From the NCBI RefSeq assembly GCF_000717185.1, contig NZ_JNYE01000127.1:1-19118 (forward strand): DNA of 19,118 nucleotides, given 5' to 3'. The notes under the pieces were generated by a model, which worked only from the letters and a program-made list of their open reading frames with translations, had not been told where the DNA came from and did no database searches. The position numbers and the translations under genes are program-made. This document shows positions 7,501 to 15,113 of the stretch, piece after piece (position 1 is the first letter of the stretch; every line of letters starts with the position of its first letter). This DNA comes from Kitasatospora phosalacinea (lineage in GTDB: Bacteria > Actinomycetota > Actinomycetes > Streptomycetales > Streptomycetaceae).

Positions 7501-7555
7501 GGTGCGAGGGCCGGCGGGCAGCGGACGCCCCCGGCGGGCACGGGAGGCGACGGCA

Positions 7556-8332
7556 GTGACGACGGTCTTCGGCGTGGACATCGGCGGCTCGGGCATCAAG
7601 GGCGCACCGGTCGACCTGGACAGGGGCGCCCTCGCCCAGGAGCGCCACAAGGTGCTCACCCCGCACCCCTCCGGACCGGACGAGGTGATCGCGGCGGTCC
7701 GCGAGGTCGTCCGGCACTTCGACCACCGCGGGCCGGTCGGCCTGACCTTCCCCGGCGTGGTCGTCGACGGGCGCACCACCACCGCCGCCAACGTCGACAA
7801 GGGCTGGATCGGCCTGGACGCCGCCGCCCGCTTCAGCGAGGCCCTCGGCCTGCCCGCCACCGTGGTCAACGACGCCGACGCGGCCGGCATCGCCGAGGTC
7901 ACCTACGGCGCCGGACGCGGCCGGGGCGGCGTCGTCCTGCTGCTCACCTTCGGCACCGGCATCGGCAGCGCCCTGTTCTCCGACGGCGTGCTCGTCCCCA
8001 ACACCGAACTCGGCCACCTCGAACTGCGCGGCAAGGACGCCGAACGGCGCGCCTCCTCCGCGGCCAAGGAGCGCCACGACCTCAGCTGGCCGGAGTGGGC
8101 GGGGCGGGTCGACGAGTACCTCGACCTGGTCGAGATGCTGTTCTCCCCGCAGCTGATCGTGATCGGCGGCGGCGTCAGCCGCAAGCACGAGAAGTTCCTG
8201 CCCCTGCTCAAGGAGCGCCGCGCCGAGGTCGTCCCCGCCGAACTGCGCAACGACGCGGGCATCGTCGGCGCCGCCATGGCGGCCACCCTGCAGCCCACCG
8301 TGCCCGCCGCGGAGCCCCCGGTCGGCCACTGA
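7556..8332 (+). CDS. ppgK: Polyphosphate glucokinase
   Basis: A cytosolic ROK-family kinase that phosphorylates glucose using inorganic polyphosphate (and usually ATP), feeding glycolysis. The 258-residue protein has the phosphate-binding loop DIGGSGIKG (8-16), the catalytic aspartate in VVNDADAAG (103-111), [10 protein letters not shown] (131-140), and the [13 protein letters not shown] segment (151-163) typical of polyphosphate-using members. [10 protein letters not shown] follows at about 201-210. The GTG at 7556 has GGGAGG with eight bases spacing. It ends against a short hairpin shared with the convergent DUF6542 gene. Confidence 0.96.
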   Translation: MTTVFGVDIGGSGIKGAPVDLDRGALAQERHKVLTPHPSGPDEVIAAVREVVRHFDHRGPVGLTFPGVVVDGRTTTAANVDKGWIGLDAAARFSEALGLPATVVNDADAAGIAEVTYGAGRGRGGVVLLLTFGTGIGSALFSDGVLVPNTELGHLELRGKDAERRASSAAKERHDLSWPEWAGRVDEYLDLVEMLFSPQLIVIGGGVSRKHEKFLPLLKERRAEVVPAELRNDAGIVGAAMAATLQPTVPAAEPPVGH

Positions 8333-8346
8333 GCCCGGCCGGGCTC
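8331..8346. terminator. Short convergent terminator palindrome
   Basis: GAGCCCGGCCGGGCTC is a perfect 16-bp palindrome (6-bp stem, GGCC loop) overlapping the last two bases of the ppgK stop and lying 18 bp from the stop of the convergent DUF6542 gene. Weak on its own. Confidence 0.45.
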
Positions 8347-8363
8347 CCGCCCTGCCGGGCGTC

Positions 8364-8945
8364 CTACCGGGCCCGGCGGTGGCGGCGCTGGGCCACGTAA
8401 CGCGCAGTGACGATCGCGGCGGCCAGGGCGGTGCCGGTGAACAGCCAGCCCGCCCGCAGCGCCAGCCCGCCGGCCAGCGCGACCACCTCGCCGGTGACGC
8501 CCTGCGAGGGGCCCGGCTGCAGCAGCACCAGCGCCGCCGCGAAGGCGATCGGCCCGCAGATCGGCGCCGCCGGCAGGTCCGAGTACCGCACCCGCACGGC
8601 CAGCTGGAAGCACACCACCAGATAGCCGAGCCCGAACAGCACCCCGAGCCCGCCGAACAGCAGCCGGTCCACCGCGGCGCACACCAGCGTCCCGGCCACC
8701 GCCACGACCCCGGTGCCCACCGCCGTCAGCCGGGCCGGACGCCCGCTCCCGCCGCGCCGCTGCCGCGCCGCCAGCAGCCGCTGCACCGCGCGCTTCAACG
8801 CCTGCGGGCCGGTCCGGGCGCCGGACGCCGACCGCAACCGCGACTCGGGGGGCCCGCTCTGCCCCGGAACGGCGGCCTCGCCGGCGCCGCGCCCGGGCGG
8901 TCGCCTTCTCGGCCCTGGCGGCTGGGTACGGATGCTCTGCTCCAC
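8364..8945 (-). CDS. DUF6542 family membrane protein
   Basis: A 193-residue protein of a streptomycete family of unknown function. The first 70 residues are basic and proline/arginine-rich (cytoplasmic, probably disordered). The remainder holds about four hydrophobic segments, including [50 protein letters not shown] and [19 protein letters not shown], ending in a basic tail. The motif [18 protein letters not shown] is typical of the family. The GTG at 8945 is chosen because TACGTT lies exactly six bases upstream; in-frame starts further up would run across that promoter. Divergent from ychF. Confidence 0.8.
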   Translation of the reverse strand: MEQSIRTQPPGPRRRPPGRGAGEAAVPGQSGPPESRLRSASGARTGPQALKRAVQRLLAARQRRGGSGRPARLTAVGTGVVAVAGTLVCAAVDRLLFGGLGVLFGLGYLVVCFQLAVRVRYSDLPAAPICGPIAFAAALVLLQPGPSQGVTGEVVALAGGLALRAGWLFTGTALAAAIVTARYVAQRRHRRAR

Positions 8946-8957
8946 CCGACCAACGTA
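8946..8957 (-). promoter_or_regulatory. -10 box for leaderless DUF6542 gene
   Basis: On the minus strand TACGTT (8952-8957) is followed by six bases (GGTCGG) and GTG at 8945. Confidence 0.55.
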
Positions 8958-9059
8958 CGGTCCGATCATCGACACCGTGTGTAATGGCCCCCGAGCAATT
9001 GTCCGTGTCCGGTCGGTGCGCGCCCCCACCGCGCTTCAACCGTCCCCCCGCGCGCCCCG

Positions 9060-9065
9060 TAGACT
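9060..9065 (+). promoter_or_regulatory. Probable -10 box of ychF
   Basis: TAGACT at 9060-9065 fits the streptomycete -10 consensus. TTCAAC (9035-9040) could be a poor -35 at 19 bp. A start near 9072 would give a leader of about 54 nt. Confidence 0.45.
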
Positions 9066-9125
9066 GGGGGATCGGCCCGCACCGGGCCACCTCGACGCCC
9101 TCCAAGCCCCGGGACACCACTCTCC

Positions 9126-10199
9126 ATGTCGCTCACGATCGGAATCGTCGGCCTGCCGAACGTCGGCAAGTCGACCCTGTTCAACGCCCTGACCAAGAAC
9201 GACGTGCTGGCGGCCAACTACCCGTTCGCCACCATCGAGCCGAACGTCGGCGTCGTCGGTGTCCCCGACCCGCGGCTGGGCAAGCTCGCCGAGATCTTCG
9301 GCTCGCAGCGCATCCTCCCGGCCACCGTCGACTTCGTCGACATCGCGGGCATCGTCCGCGGCGCCAGCGAGGGCGAGGGCCTGGGCAACAAGTTCCTCGC
9401 CAACATCCGCGAGGCCAACGCGATCTGCCAGGTCGTCCGGGCCTTCACCGACCCCGACGTGGTCCACGTCGACGGCAAGGTCTCGCCCAAGGACGACATC
9501 GAGACCATCCACACCGAGCTGATCCTCGCCGACCTGCAGACCATCGAGAAGGCGCTGCCCCGGCTCCAGAAGGAAGCCCGGCTCAAGAAGGACACCGCGC
9601 CGGTGCTCGCCGCCGCCGAGGCCGCCCAGGCCGTCCTGGAGACCGGCAAGACCCTCTTCGAGGCCGGCTTCGACACCACCGCCGTCCGCGACCTGCACCT
9701 GATGACCTCGAAGCCGTTCCTCTACGTCTTCAACGTCGACGAGGACGCCCTCTCCGACGAGGACTTCAAGGACGCCCAGCGCGCCCTGGTCGCCCCCGCC
9801 GAGGCCATCTTCCTCAACGCCAAGATCGAGTCCGAGCTGATCGAGCTCGACGACGACGAGGCCCTCGAACTCCTCCAGTCCATGGGCCAGGACGAGCCCG
9901 GCCTCGCCACCCTCGCCCGGGTCGGCTTCGCCACCCTCGGCCTGCAGACCTACCTCACCGCCGGCCCCAAGGAAACCCGCGCCTGGACCATCAAGCAGGG
10001 CGCCACCGCCCCCGAGGCCGCCGGTGTCATCCACACCGACTTCCAGAAGGGCTTCATCAAGGCCGAGGTCACCTCCTTCGACGACCTCGTCGCCGCCGGC
10101 TCCCTCACCGAGGCCCGCGCCAAGGGCAAGGCCCGCATCGAGGGCAAGGACTACGTCATGCAGGACGGCGACGTCGTCGAGTTCCGCTTCAACGTCTGA
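9126..10199 (+). CDS. ychF: Redox-regulated ATPase YchF (OLA1 family)
   Basis: A universally conserved Obg-related P-loop protein that hydrolyses ATP rather than GTP and associates with ribosomes. The 357-residue protein is typical in length. G1 is GLPNVGKST (9-17) and G3 is [19 protein letters not shown]. The usual NKxD guanine-specificity motif is replaced by FNVDED after TSKPFLY, consistent with ATP preference. A helical insertion (about 130-200) and the C-terminal TGS domain ([11 protein letters not shown] ... [11 protein letters not shown]) are complete. The ATG at 9126 lacks a clear Shine-Dalgarno (only GGGA about 12 bases upstream). A strong terminator follows. Confidence 0.98.
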   Translation: MSLTIGIVGLPNVGKSTLFNALTKNDVLAANYPFATIEPNVGVVGVPDPRLGKLAEIFGSQRILPATVDFVDIAGIVRGASEGEGLGNKFLANIREANAICQVVRAFTDPDVVHVDGKVSPKDDIETIHTELILADLQTIEKALPRLQKEARLKKDTAPVLAAAEAAQAVLETGKTLFEAGFDTTAVRDLHLMTSKPFLYVFNVDEDALSDEDFKDAQRALVAPAEAIFLNAKIESELIELDDDEALELLQSMGQDEPGLATLARVGFATLGLQTYLTAGPKETRAWTIKQGATAPEAAGVIHTDFQKGFIKAEVTSFDDLVAAGSLTEARAKGKARIEGKDYVMQDGDVVEFRFNV

Positions 10200-10213
10200 C
10201 CCTCCCCGCGCCC

Positions 10214-10251
10214 CGAAGGGGCCGTCCTCCCCCCGGAGGGCGGCCCCTTCG
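10214..10251 (+). terminator. ychF terminator
   Basis: A 17-bp stem, CGAAGGGGCCGTCCTCC against GGAGGGCGGCCCCTTCG, with one G-U pair and a 4-nt loop of C. It starts 14 bp after the ychF stop. Confidence 0.85.
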
Positions 10252-10312
10252 CCGCGTCCGGGCGCGGAAAACCCCGGGCCCGCACGGCCCGGCCCGGGCG
10301 ATCATGGCGGTC

Positions 10313-10999
10313 ATGGAGACCATGGAGACCAGCTTCCTCGCCATCGGCGAACTCACCGCCACCCCGCCCGTCGCCGTCGTCGTCGACGTGATGCGCGCCT
10401 TCACCACCGCGGCCTGGGCCTTCGGGCAGGGCGCCGAGCGGATCGTGCTCGCCGAATCGCTCGACGCCGCACTGGAGTCGAAGGCCCGCCACCCCGACTG
10501 GATCGCCCTCAAGGACGGGGCGCCCGCCCCCGGGTTCGACGCCGTCAACTCGCCCGGCCGGATCCGCGACACCGACCTCGCCGGGCGCACCGTCGTCCAG
10601 AAGACCACCGCCGGAACGGTCGGCGCACTCGCCGTGCGGGGCGCCGACCTGGTGCTGTGCGCGAGCTTCGCGGTCGCCGGGGCCACCGCCCGCGCCCTGC
10701 ACGGCCGCCCCGCGGTCACCTTCGTCGTCACCGGCGAGGACGGCCGCGCCGAAGAGGACCTCGCCTGCGCCCACTACATCGCCCACCGCGCCACCGGCCC
10801 CGCCCCCGACCCCGCCCCCTACCTCCGCCGCGCCGCCTCCTCCACCGCCGCGTCGGAACTGGCCCAGGGCATCCGCGAGGGCGTCCACGAGGACGACGTG
10901 CGGCTCTGCCTGGAACTCGACCGCTTCCCCTTCGCGATGGCCGCCGCCCCGGAGGACGGACTCATGGTGCTGCGCCCGTACGGGGAACGAGTCGGCTGA
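10313..10999 (+). CDS. 2-phosphosulfolactate phosphatase (ComB) family protein
   Basis: A 228-residue protein related to ComB, the acidic Mg-dependent phosphatase that makes sulfolactate from phosphosulfolactate in coenzyme M synthesis. Features in family order are [18 protein letters not shown] near residues 17-34, the acidic SLDAALESK segment, [22 protein letters not shown] near 96-109, a [20 protein letters not shown] stretch and a C-terminal [11 protein letters not shown]. Actinomycetes do not make coenzyme M by the methanogen route, so the real substrate is unknown. Three in-frame ATGs (10304, 10313, 10322) compete. 10313 is preferred because GATCAT lies seven bases upstream in leaderless geometry, but 10322 with a close GGAG is possible. 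Confidence 0.8.
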   Translation: METMETSFLAIGELTATPPVAVVVDVMRAFTTAAWAFGQGAERIVLAESLDAALESKARHPDWIALKDGAPAPGFDAVNSPGRIRDTDLAGRTVVQKTTAGTVGALAVRGADLVLCASFAVAGATARALHGRPAVTFVVTGEDGRAEEDLACAHYIAHRATGPAPDPAPYLRRAASSTAASELAQGIREGVHEDDVRLCLELDRFPFAMAAAPEDGLMVLRPYGERVG

Positions 11000-11090
11000 G
11001 GCCGATCGTGGAACGGCGGGTGCGGGGGCAGGTGGGACACGGGTGCGCCGCGGAGCCCGGGGGAGGCCGGACACGGCGCCGGAGGGGTTG

Positions 11091-11127
11091 GTAGACACTG
11101 TCTACTCGGCGCTGGTAGACAGTGTCC
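11091..11127 (+). promoter_or_regulatory. TetR operator pair overlapping the efflux-operon promoter
   Basis: GTAGACACTGTCTAC (11091-11105) is a perfect 7-1-7 palindrome. A second, imperfect copy (GTAGACA-G-TGTCCAT, 11115-11129) lies exactly 24 bp downstream. TAGACA in copy one (11092-11097) matches the -35 consensus at five of six bases. The TAGACA in copy two (11116-11121), 18 bp later, sits at -10 position six bases before the ATG at 11128. Binding of the encoded TetR protein here would block its own promoter. Confidence 0.75.
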
Positions 11128-11715
11128 ATGAACAGCGAGGAGCAGACCCCCCTGCGGGAGCGCCTGGTGGACGCCGGGGTGGAGTTGGTGCTGGCGGAGG
11201 GGTCGGGGGCGGTCGGGCTGCGGGAGATCGCGCGGCGGGCCGGGGTGTCGCACGGGGCGCCGCGGCGGTACTTCGCGACGCACCGGGAGCTGCTGTCGGC
11301 GGTGGCGCGGCGCGGGTTCGAGGAGTTGGCGGGGCGGTTCGCGGCGGTGCGGGGGACGGGCCCGCGGGAGCGGGTCGCGGGGGCCGCCCGGGCGTACCTG
11401 GCGTACGCCGTCGAGCGGCGCGGGATGTACGAGTTGATGTTCCGGCACGACCTGCTGAGCAGCGACGGGCTGGAGGCGGCGGGGCCGCGGCTGCGGGAGG
11501 CGACGGTGCCGCTGTTCGGGGAGCTGGCGCGGCTGGTCGGGGAGTGCACGGGGGACGCGGAGCGGGCGCCGGTGGTGACGGCCGCGCTGTGGGCGAACCT
11601 GCACGGGCTGGCGCAGCTGCGGGGCTGGGGGAGCACAGGGCTGCTGCTGGGGGAGGGGCGCGAGGAGGAGCTGCTGGAGGCGGTGCTGTCCGCGCACCTC
11701 GGGGCCGCGCAGTGA
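11128..11715 (+). CDS. TetR family transcriptional repressor
   Basis: A 195-residue one-component repressor. The N-terminal DNA-binding domain (about 8-55) contains the helix-turn-helix LREIARRAGVSHGAPRRYF (31-49) and the following THRELLSAVARRGFEELA helix. The C-terminal part resembles a WHG-type TetR ligand domain (RGMYELMFRHDLLSS ... LWANLHGLAQL). It probably senses a substrate of the adjacent efflux pump and represses its own operon through the palindromes at 11091-11129. The stop overlaps the MFS start by four bases (GTGA), so the two are translationally coupled. The ATG at 11128 is preferred; a GTG at 11122 is in frame but would lie inside the operator. The ligand is unknown. Confidence 0.92.
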   Translation: MNSEEQTPLRERLVDAGVELVLAEGSGAVGLREIARRAGVSHGAPRRYFATHRELLSAVARRGFEELAGRFAAVRGTGPRERVAGAARAYLAYAVERRGMYELMFRHDLLSSDGLEAAGPRLREATVPLFGELARLVGECTGDAERAPVVTAALWANLHGLAQLRGWGSTGLLLGEGREEELLEAVLSAHLGAAQ

Positions 11716-13109
11716 GCGGCGGCGCGAGCCGCCTCGCGTTGCCGGTGAGCGCCGGGGCGGCCGTGCTGGTGGCCCTGGACGGCACGGTGCTGCTGATGGC
11801 GCAGCCCGGCATGCGGCGCGAACTCGACGCCACCGCAGCCGAGTTGCAGTGGACGAGCACCGGCTACCTGGTGGCCGTCGCGGCCCTGCTGGTACTCGCG
11901 GGGCGGCTCGGCGACCGGTACGGCCACCGCCGGACGCTGCTGGCGGGCGTCCTGGGCTTCGGCGCGGCCTCGGCGGGCGTCGCGCTCGCGCCGGGCGTCG
12001 GCTGGGTGGTCGGGCTGCGGGTCGTGCAGGGCGTGTTCGGCGCGCTGCTGCAGCCGGGCACGCTCGCGCTGCTGCGGCTGTGCTGCCCGCCGGAGCGGCT
12101 GGGCCGGGCGGTCGCCGTCCGGACGGGGGCGATCGCGGTGGCGGCGGGCGCGGGCCCGCTGCTCGGCGGGGTGCTGGTGGACGGGTTCGGCTGGCGCGCG
12201 GTGTTCTGGATCAACGTCCCGGTCGCCGCCCTGCTCGCCGCCATGACCCTCGCCCTCCCCGCCCCCGCCCCGCCCCGGGCCGCGAATGCGGACACGGACG
12301 CGGCCGCGGACGCGGCCGCGGACGCGGCCGCCCGGCGGTCCGGCCTCGCCGCCGCCGCCCTGCTCGCGGCGGCGCTGGCCGTCTCGGTGCACGCGCTGTC
12401 CCGCGTCCCGGAGCGCGGCTGGGGCGGGGCGGCCCCCGAACTCGCGCTGGCCGCAGCCCTGTTCGGCGTGCTGGCGGGGCACGAGCGGCGGGCCGCGAGC
12501 CCGGTGGTGCCACGGCCGGTGGTCCGTTCGCGGCCGGTGGTGGTCTCGCTGCTCCTGCTGCTGACCGCCTCGGCGGGGCTGTTCGGCACGCTGTTCAGCA
12601 CCACCTTCCGACTCCAGGACGCCTTGCACGTCGGCCCGTCGGAGACGGCGCTGCGGATGCTGCCGCTGACCGCGCTGATGGTGCTGGGCGCCCCGGCGGC
12701 GGAACGGACGCTGCGGGCGCGGGGGCCCCGGTGGACGGCGCTGGCGGGGGTGGCGCTGCTGGTGGCGGGCATCGCGGGGCTGGCCGGGCCGGGCGGCGGG
12801 GGCGCCTCGGTGGCGGCGACGGGGGTGGCGTCGGCGCTGTTGGGCGCGGGGTTCGCGGCGGTGATGGTGACGGCGACCGGCACCGTGGTCGGCGACGCCC
12901 CGGCGGGGTACGCGGGGGTGGTCGGCGGCCTGAAGCAGACCGCCGTGAACATCGGCCCGACCCTGGGCATCGCGGCCGCCACCGGCACCGCCACCGGACC
13001 GCACGGCCCCCTGCCCGTCCTGGCGCTGCTCGCCGCCCTCGGCCTGCTGCCCGCCGCCGCCCTGCCGGGCACCCGACGGCTGCGCGAGCCCGCTGTCGGC
13101 GGCGCGTGA
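11712..13109 (+). CDS. MFS drug-efflux transporter (DHA2-like)
   Basis: A 465-residue proton-driven exporter of the major facilitator superfamily. TM1 contains LVALDGTVLLMAQPGM (related to the DHA2 LDxTIVNVALP signature) and the loop after TM2 has the GRLGDRYGHRRTLL motif A. Motif C is recognisable in VAAGAGPLLGGVLVDGFGWRAVFWINVP. I count about 13-14 hydrophobic segments, consistent with the 14-TM group. The loop after the sixth helix carries an alanine/aspartate tandem repeat (12297-12332). It overlaps the repressor gene by 4 bp and shares its promoter. The exported compound cannot be predicted. Confidence 0.92.
   Translation: MSGGASRLALPVSAGAAVLVALDGTVLLMAQPGMRRELDATAAELQWTSTGYLVAVAALLVLAGRLGDRYGHRRTLLAGVLGFGAASAGVALAPGVGWVVGLRVVQGVFGALLQPGTLALLRLCCPPERLGRAVAVRTGAIAVAAGAGPLLGGVLVDGFGWRAVFWINVPVAALLAAMTLALPAPAPPRAANADTDAAADAAADAAARRSGLAAAALLAAALAVSVHALSRVPERGWGGAAPELALAAALFGVLAGHERRAASPVVPRPVVRSRPVVVSLLLLLTASAGLFGTLFSTTFRLQDALHVGPSETALRMLPLTALMVLGAPAAERTLRARGPRWTALAGVALLVAGIAGLAGPGGGGASVAATGVASALLGAGFAAVMVTATGTVVGDAPAGYAGVVGGLKQTAVNIGPTLGIAAATGTATGPHGPLPVLALLAALGLLPAAALPGTRRLREPAVGGA
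12297..12332 (+). repeat. Three 12-bp tandem repeats inside the MFS gene
   Basis: GACGCGGCCGCG occurs three times in a row (the last copy ends in C), encoding repeated Asp-Ala-Ala-Ala in the cytoplasmic loop of the transporter. The 12-bp period keeps the frame, so copy number can vary without breaking the protein. Confidence 0.85.
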
Positions 13110-13126
13110 CACCCTGGGCCCGCCCC

Positions 13127-13160
13127 TACCCTTCCCCACTCTTCCCCCACCCTTCCCCAC
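13127..13160 (+). promoter_or_regulatory. Promoter and pyrimidine-rich leader of the alpha/beta hydrolase
   Basis: TACCCT (13127-13132) could be a -10 box. It sits in a C/T-rich tract that contains two copies of ACCCTTCCCCAC (13128-13139 and 13149-13160), 21 bp apart. A start near 13139 would give a 38-nt leader ending in a GGGAG ribosome-binding site. Confidence 0.35.
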
Positions 13161-13176
13161 CCGACAGGGAGTGCAG

Positions 13177-13917
13177 ATGGACTTCGTCGAGTCGACCGTC
13201 GAGGCGGACGGCGAGCGCCTGGCCTGCACCGTGGTCGAGCCGTCGGCCCCGGCCCGGCCGCTCACGGCGCTGCTGATGCACGGTGCGGGCAGCGGTGACC
13301 GGCACCGCTGCCTGCCGCTGGCGCGGGAGTTGGCGTCCGCGGGGTGTCGTTCCGTGGTGTTCGACTTCGCCGGGCACGGGGCCAGCAGCGGCACCCTCGG
13401 GGAGCTCTCGTTGGCCCGTCGGGCCCGTCAGGCCAGGGCGGTGCTGGAGCGGCACGCTCCGGTCGGGCCGCTGCTGCTGGTGGGTTTCTCGATGAGCGGC
13501 CAGACCGTCGCCGATCTGGTGCGGATGCCCGAACTCGGCGTCCGCACCAGGGTGATCGGCCTCTGCGCGCCCGCCGCCTACGCCCATGAGGCCCGCGAAC
13601 TGCCCTTCGCCGCGCCCGAGTTCACCAACACCCTGCGCACCGAGGGGAGTTGGCGCAGCAGCACGGCCTTCGAGACCTTCGCGGCCTTCGGTGGCCGGGC
13701 GGTGCTGGTGCTGCCGGAGACGGACGGCGTGATCCCGGCCGGGGTGACGCACGCGCTGGACGCCGCGCTCGGGTCACAGCGCCTGGCGTCCGGTGCCCCC
13801 GCGTCCTACGCCCGGCTCGTCCTGCCGGGCGCCGACCACCTGCTCGGGCGCTGGCTGGGGGAGCGTCCGGAGGAGTGCGCGCGGGTGGCCGCGGCGCTGC
13901 TGGCGGGCACCGGCTGA
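13177..13917 (+). CDS. Alpha/beta hydrolase
   Basis: A 246-residue alpha/beta-hydrolase-fold enzyme, probably cytosolic, with no signal peptide. It has an oxyanion-side LLMHGAGSGDRH loop (33-43), a DFAGHGASSGTLG turn (63-75), the nucleophile Ser105 in VGFSMSGQT (102-110), an acid residue candidate in LPETDGVIP and a catalytic His in PGADHLLGRWL near the C-terminus. The nucleophile elbow is GFSMS rather than strict GxSxG, a known variant. The substrate is unknown. The ATG at 13177 has GGGAG five bases upstream; a GTG at 13171 is also in frame. It follows the MFS gene by 67 bp and may be partly co-transcribed with it. It converges on the HAD gene with an 8-bp gap. Confidence 0.88.
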   Translation: MDFVESTVEADGERLACTVVEPSAPARPLTALLMHGAGSGDRHRCLPLARELASAGCRSVVFDFAGHGASSGTLGELSLARRARQARAVLERHAPVGPLLLVGFSMSGQTVADLVRMPELGVRTRVIGLCAPAAYAHEARELPFAAPEFTNTLRTEGSWRSSTAFETFAAFGGRAVLVLPETDGVIPAGVTHALDAALGSQRLASGAPASYARLVLPGADHLLGRWLGERPEECARVAAALLAGTG

Positions 13918-13929
13918 GGCGGCCCTCAG
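13914..13929. terminator. Hairpin holding both convergent stop codons
   Basis: CTGAGG-CGGC-CCTCAG is a 6-bp hairpin. The TGA of the hydrolase (13915-13917) and the stop of the HAD gene (13926-13928 on the minus strand) lie symmetrically in its arms. It is short for a terminator, yet nothing else separates the two genes. Confidence 0.4.
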
Positions 13930-14582
13930 GGCAGTTCGACGACCAGGGTGCCGTCGGCCGCGCGGCTGACGGAGACGCCGGACAGGTCGTCGACGTGGTG
14001 GTCGGGCCGGTGGGCGGCGGCGCGCGGGCCGATGCCGAGCACCGGCATGCCGGCCGCCCGGGCGGCGGCGATGCCCGCCTCGGAGTCCTCCAGCACCAGG
14101 CACTCGGCGGGGGCGACGCCCAGTTCGGCGGCGGCCTTGAGGAAGCCCTCCGGGTCGGGCTTGCTGGCGCCGACGTGCTCGGCGGTGATCATCAGCGGCG
14201 GCAGCGGGACGTCGGCGGCGGCCATCCGGACCCGGGCCAGCCGGTCGTCGGCGGAGGTCACCAGGGCGTGCGGCAGCCCGGCCAGCGCGGCCACCAGCCG
14301 TGCGGCGCCCGGGACTTCGACCACGCCGTCGGTGTCGGAGGACTCCTCGTCGAGCATCACCGCGTTCTCGGCGAGGTTCTGCTCCACCGGGCGCCCGGGC
14401 AGCAGCAGGCCCATGGTGAGGTGGCCCTGCCGCCCGTGCGCGACCCGCATCACCTCGTCGCCGTCCAGGCCGTTGCGCTCGGCCCAGCGGCGCCAGCAGC
14501 GTTCGACCACGGCGTCGGAGTTGACCAGGGTGCCGTCCATGTCGAGCAGGACGGCCCGGACCGGCGGGGTGAGGACGGGCAT
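13926..14582 (-). CDS. HAD-IA phosphatase (sugar or polyol phosphate type)
   Basis: A 218-residue haloacid-dehalogenase-family phosphatase. Motif I is LLDMDGTLVNSD with nucleophile Asp14 and Asp16. Motif II is the serine/threonine in LVTSADDRL, motif III the lysine in GASKPDPEGFL, and motif IV the acidic VLEDSEAGIAAA. The cap (about 20-85) contains HGRQGHLTMGLLL, which resembles the substrate loop of sugar-phosphate and glycerol-3-phosphate phosphatases in this group. The exact substrate is unknown. The ATG at 14582 is preferred over an ATG at 14624 because AGGAG lies six bases upstream and because the promoter at 14624-14629 overlaps the longer start. Confidence 0.9.
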   Translation of the reverse strand: MPVLTPPVRAVLLDMDGTLVNSDAVVERCWRRWAERNGLDGDEVMRVAHGRQGHLTMGLLLPGRPVEQNLAENAVMLDEESSDTDGVVEVPGAARLVAALAGLPHALVTSADDRLARVRMAAADVPLPPLMITAEHVGASKPDPEGFLKAAAELGVAPAECLVLEDSEAGIAAARAAGMPVLGIGPRAAAHRPDHHVDDLSGVSVSRAADGTLVVELP

Positions 14583-14605
14583 CGGGGCTCCTCGGGAGGC
14601 CTCGT

Positions 14606-14639
14606 ACGGGTGTTTGTTCCTCAATCGTACAAAACCCGT
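14606..14639 (-). promoter_or_regulatory. HAD-gene promoter inside an AT-rich inverted repeat
   Basis: On the minus strand TACGAT (14624-14629), extended by TG, is a -10 box giving a leader of about 35 nt. It is enclosed by an imperfect dyad: ACGGGTTTTGT (14629-14639) and ACAAACACCCGT (14606-14617), 11 paired bases with one bulge. This could be an operator for an unknown repressor or a weak terminator for the upstream deaminase gene. Confidence 0.45.
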
Positions 14640-14651
14640 CCGGGGGTGCCC

Positions 14652-15113
14652 TCAGCCCACCAGGTGCGCGTTCACCGCCCGGGCCGCCGCGGCGAGCTCC
14701 GGCAGCTCGACCACCTCGGTGCCCGCGGCGGTCAGCAGCGCGGTGCCCTGGCAGGCCTCGACGAACAGCGCGGGCTCCCGCCAGGCCACCACCACCCGCG
14801 GCACTCCGGCCGCGACGAGCAGTTCGGCGCAGGGGTGCGGGCGGGAGGCGCGCTGCCCGCACGGCTCCAGGGTGGAGTAGACGGTGGCGGTGCGCAGCCG
14901 GGGGTCGTCGGCGGGGAGCTTGCCGAGTGCGGCCTCCTCGGCGTGGTTCACGGCGTCCACCTCGCGGCTGTGGCCCTCGGCGAGCACCTCGCCGTCCGTG
15001 CCGACGATCACCGCGCCGACCGAGAAGGCCGTCGTGGAGGGCGGGCAGCGCTTCGACAGTTCGATCGCGCGGCGCATCCAGCCGAGGTCGCGCTCGCGGT
15101 CACCGGTGCTCAT
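14652..15113 (-). CDS. RibD-like zinc deaminase
   Basis: A 153-residue cytidine/deoxycytidylate-deaminase-fold protein closest in motif to the N-terminal deaminase half of RibD. It has the zinc and catalytic signature NHAEEAAL (His57, Glu59) and LEPCGQRASRPHPC (Cys85, Cys95). RibD deaminase removes the amino group of the pyrimidine intermediate in riboflavin synthesis; whether this protein acts on that substrate is inferred only from its partner. Its start overlaps the end of the reductase gene by 14 bp, so the pair is translationally coupled in the order reductase then deaminase. A TadA- or antibiotic-type deaminase role is possible. Confidence 0.85.
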   Translation of the reverse strand: MSTGDRERDLGWMRRAIELSKRCPPSTTAFSVGAVIVGTDGEVLAEGHSREVDAVNHAEEAALGKLPADDPRLRTATVYSTLEPCGQRASRPHPCAELLVAAGVPRVVVAWREPALFVEACQGTALLTAAGTEVVELPELAAAARAVNAHLVG

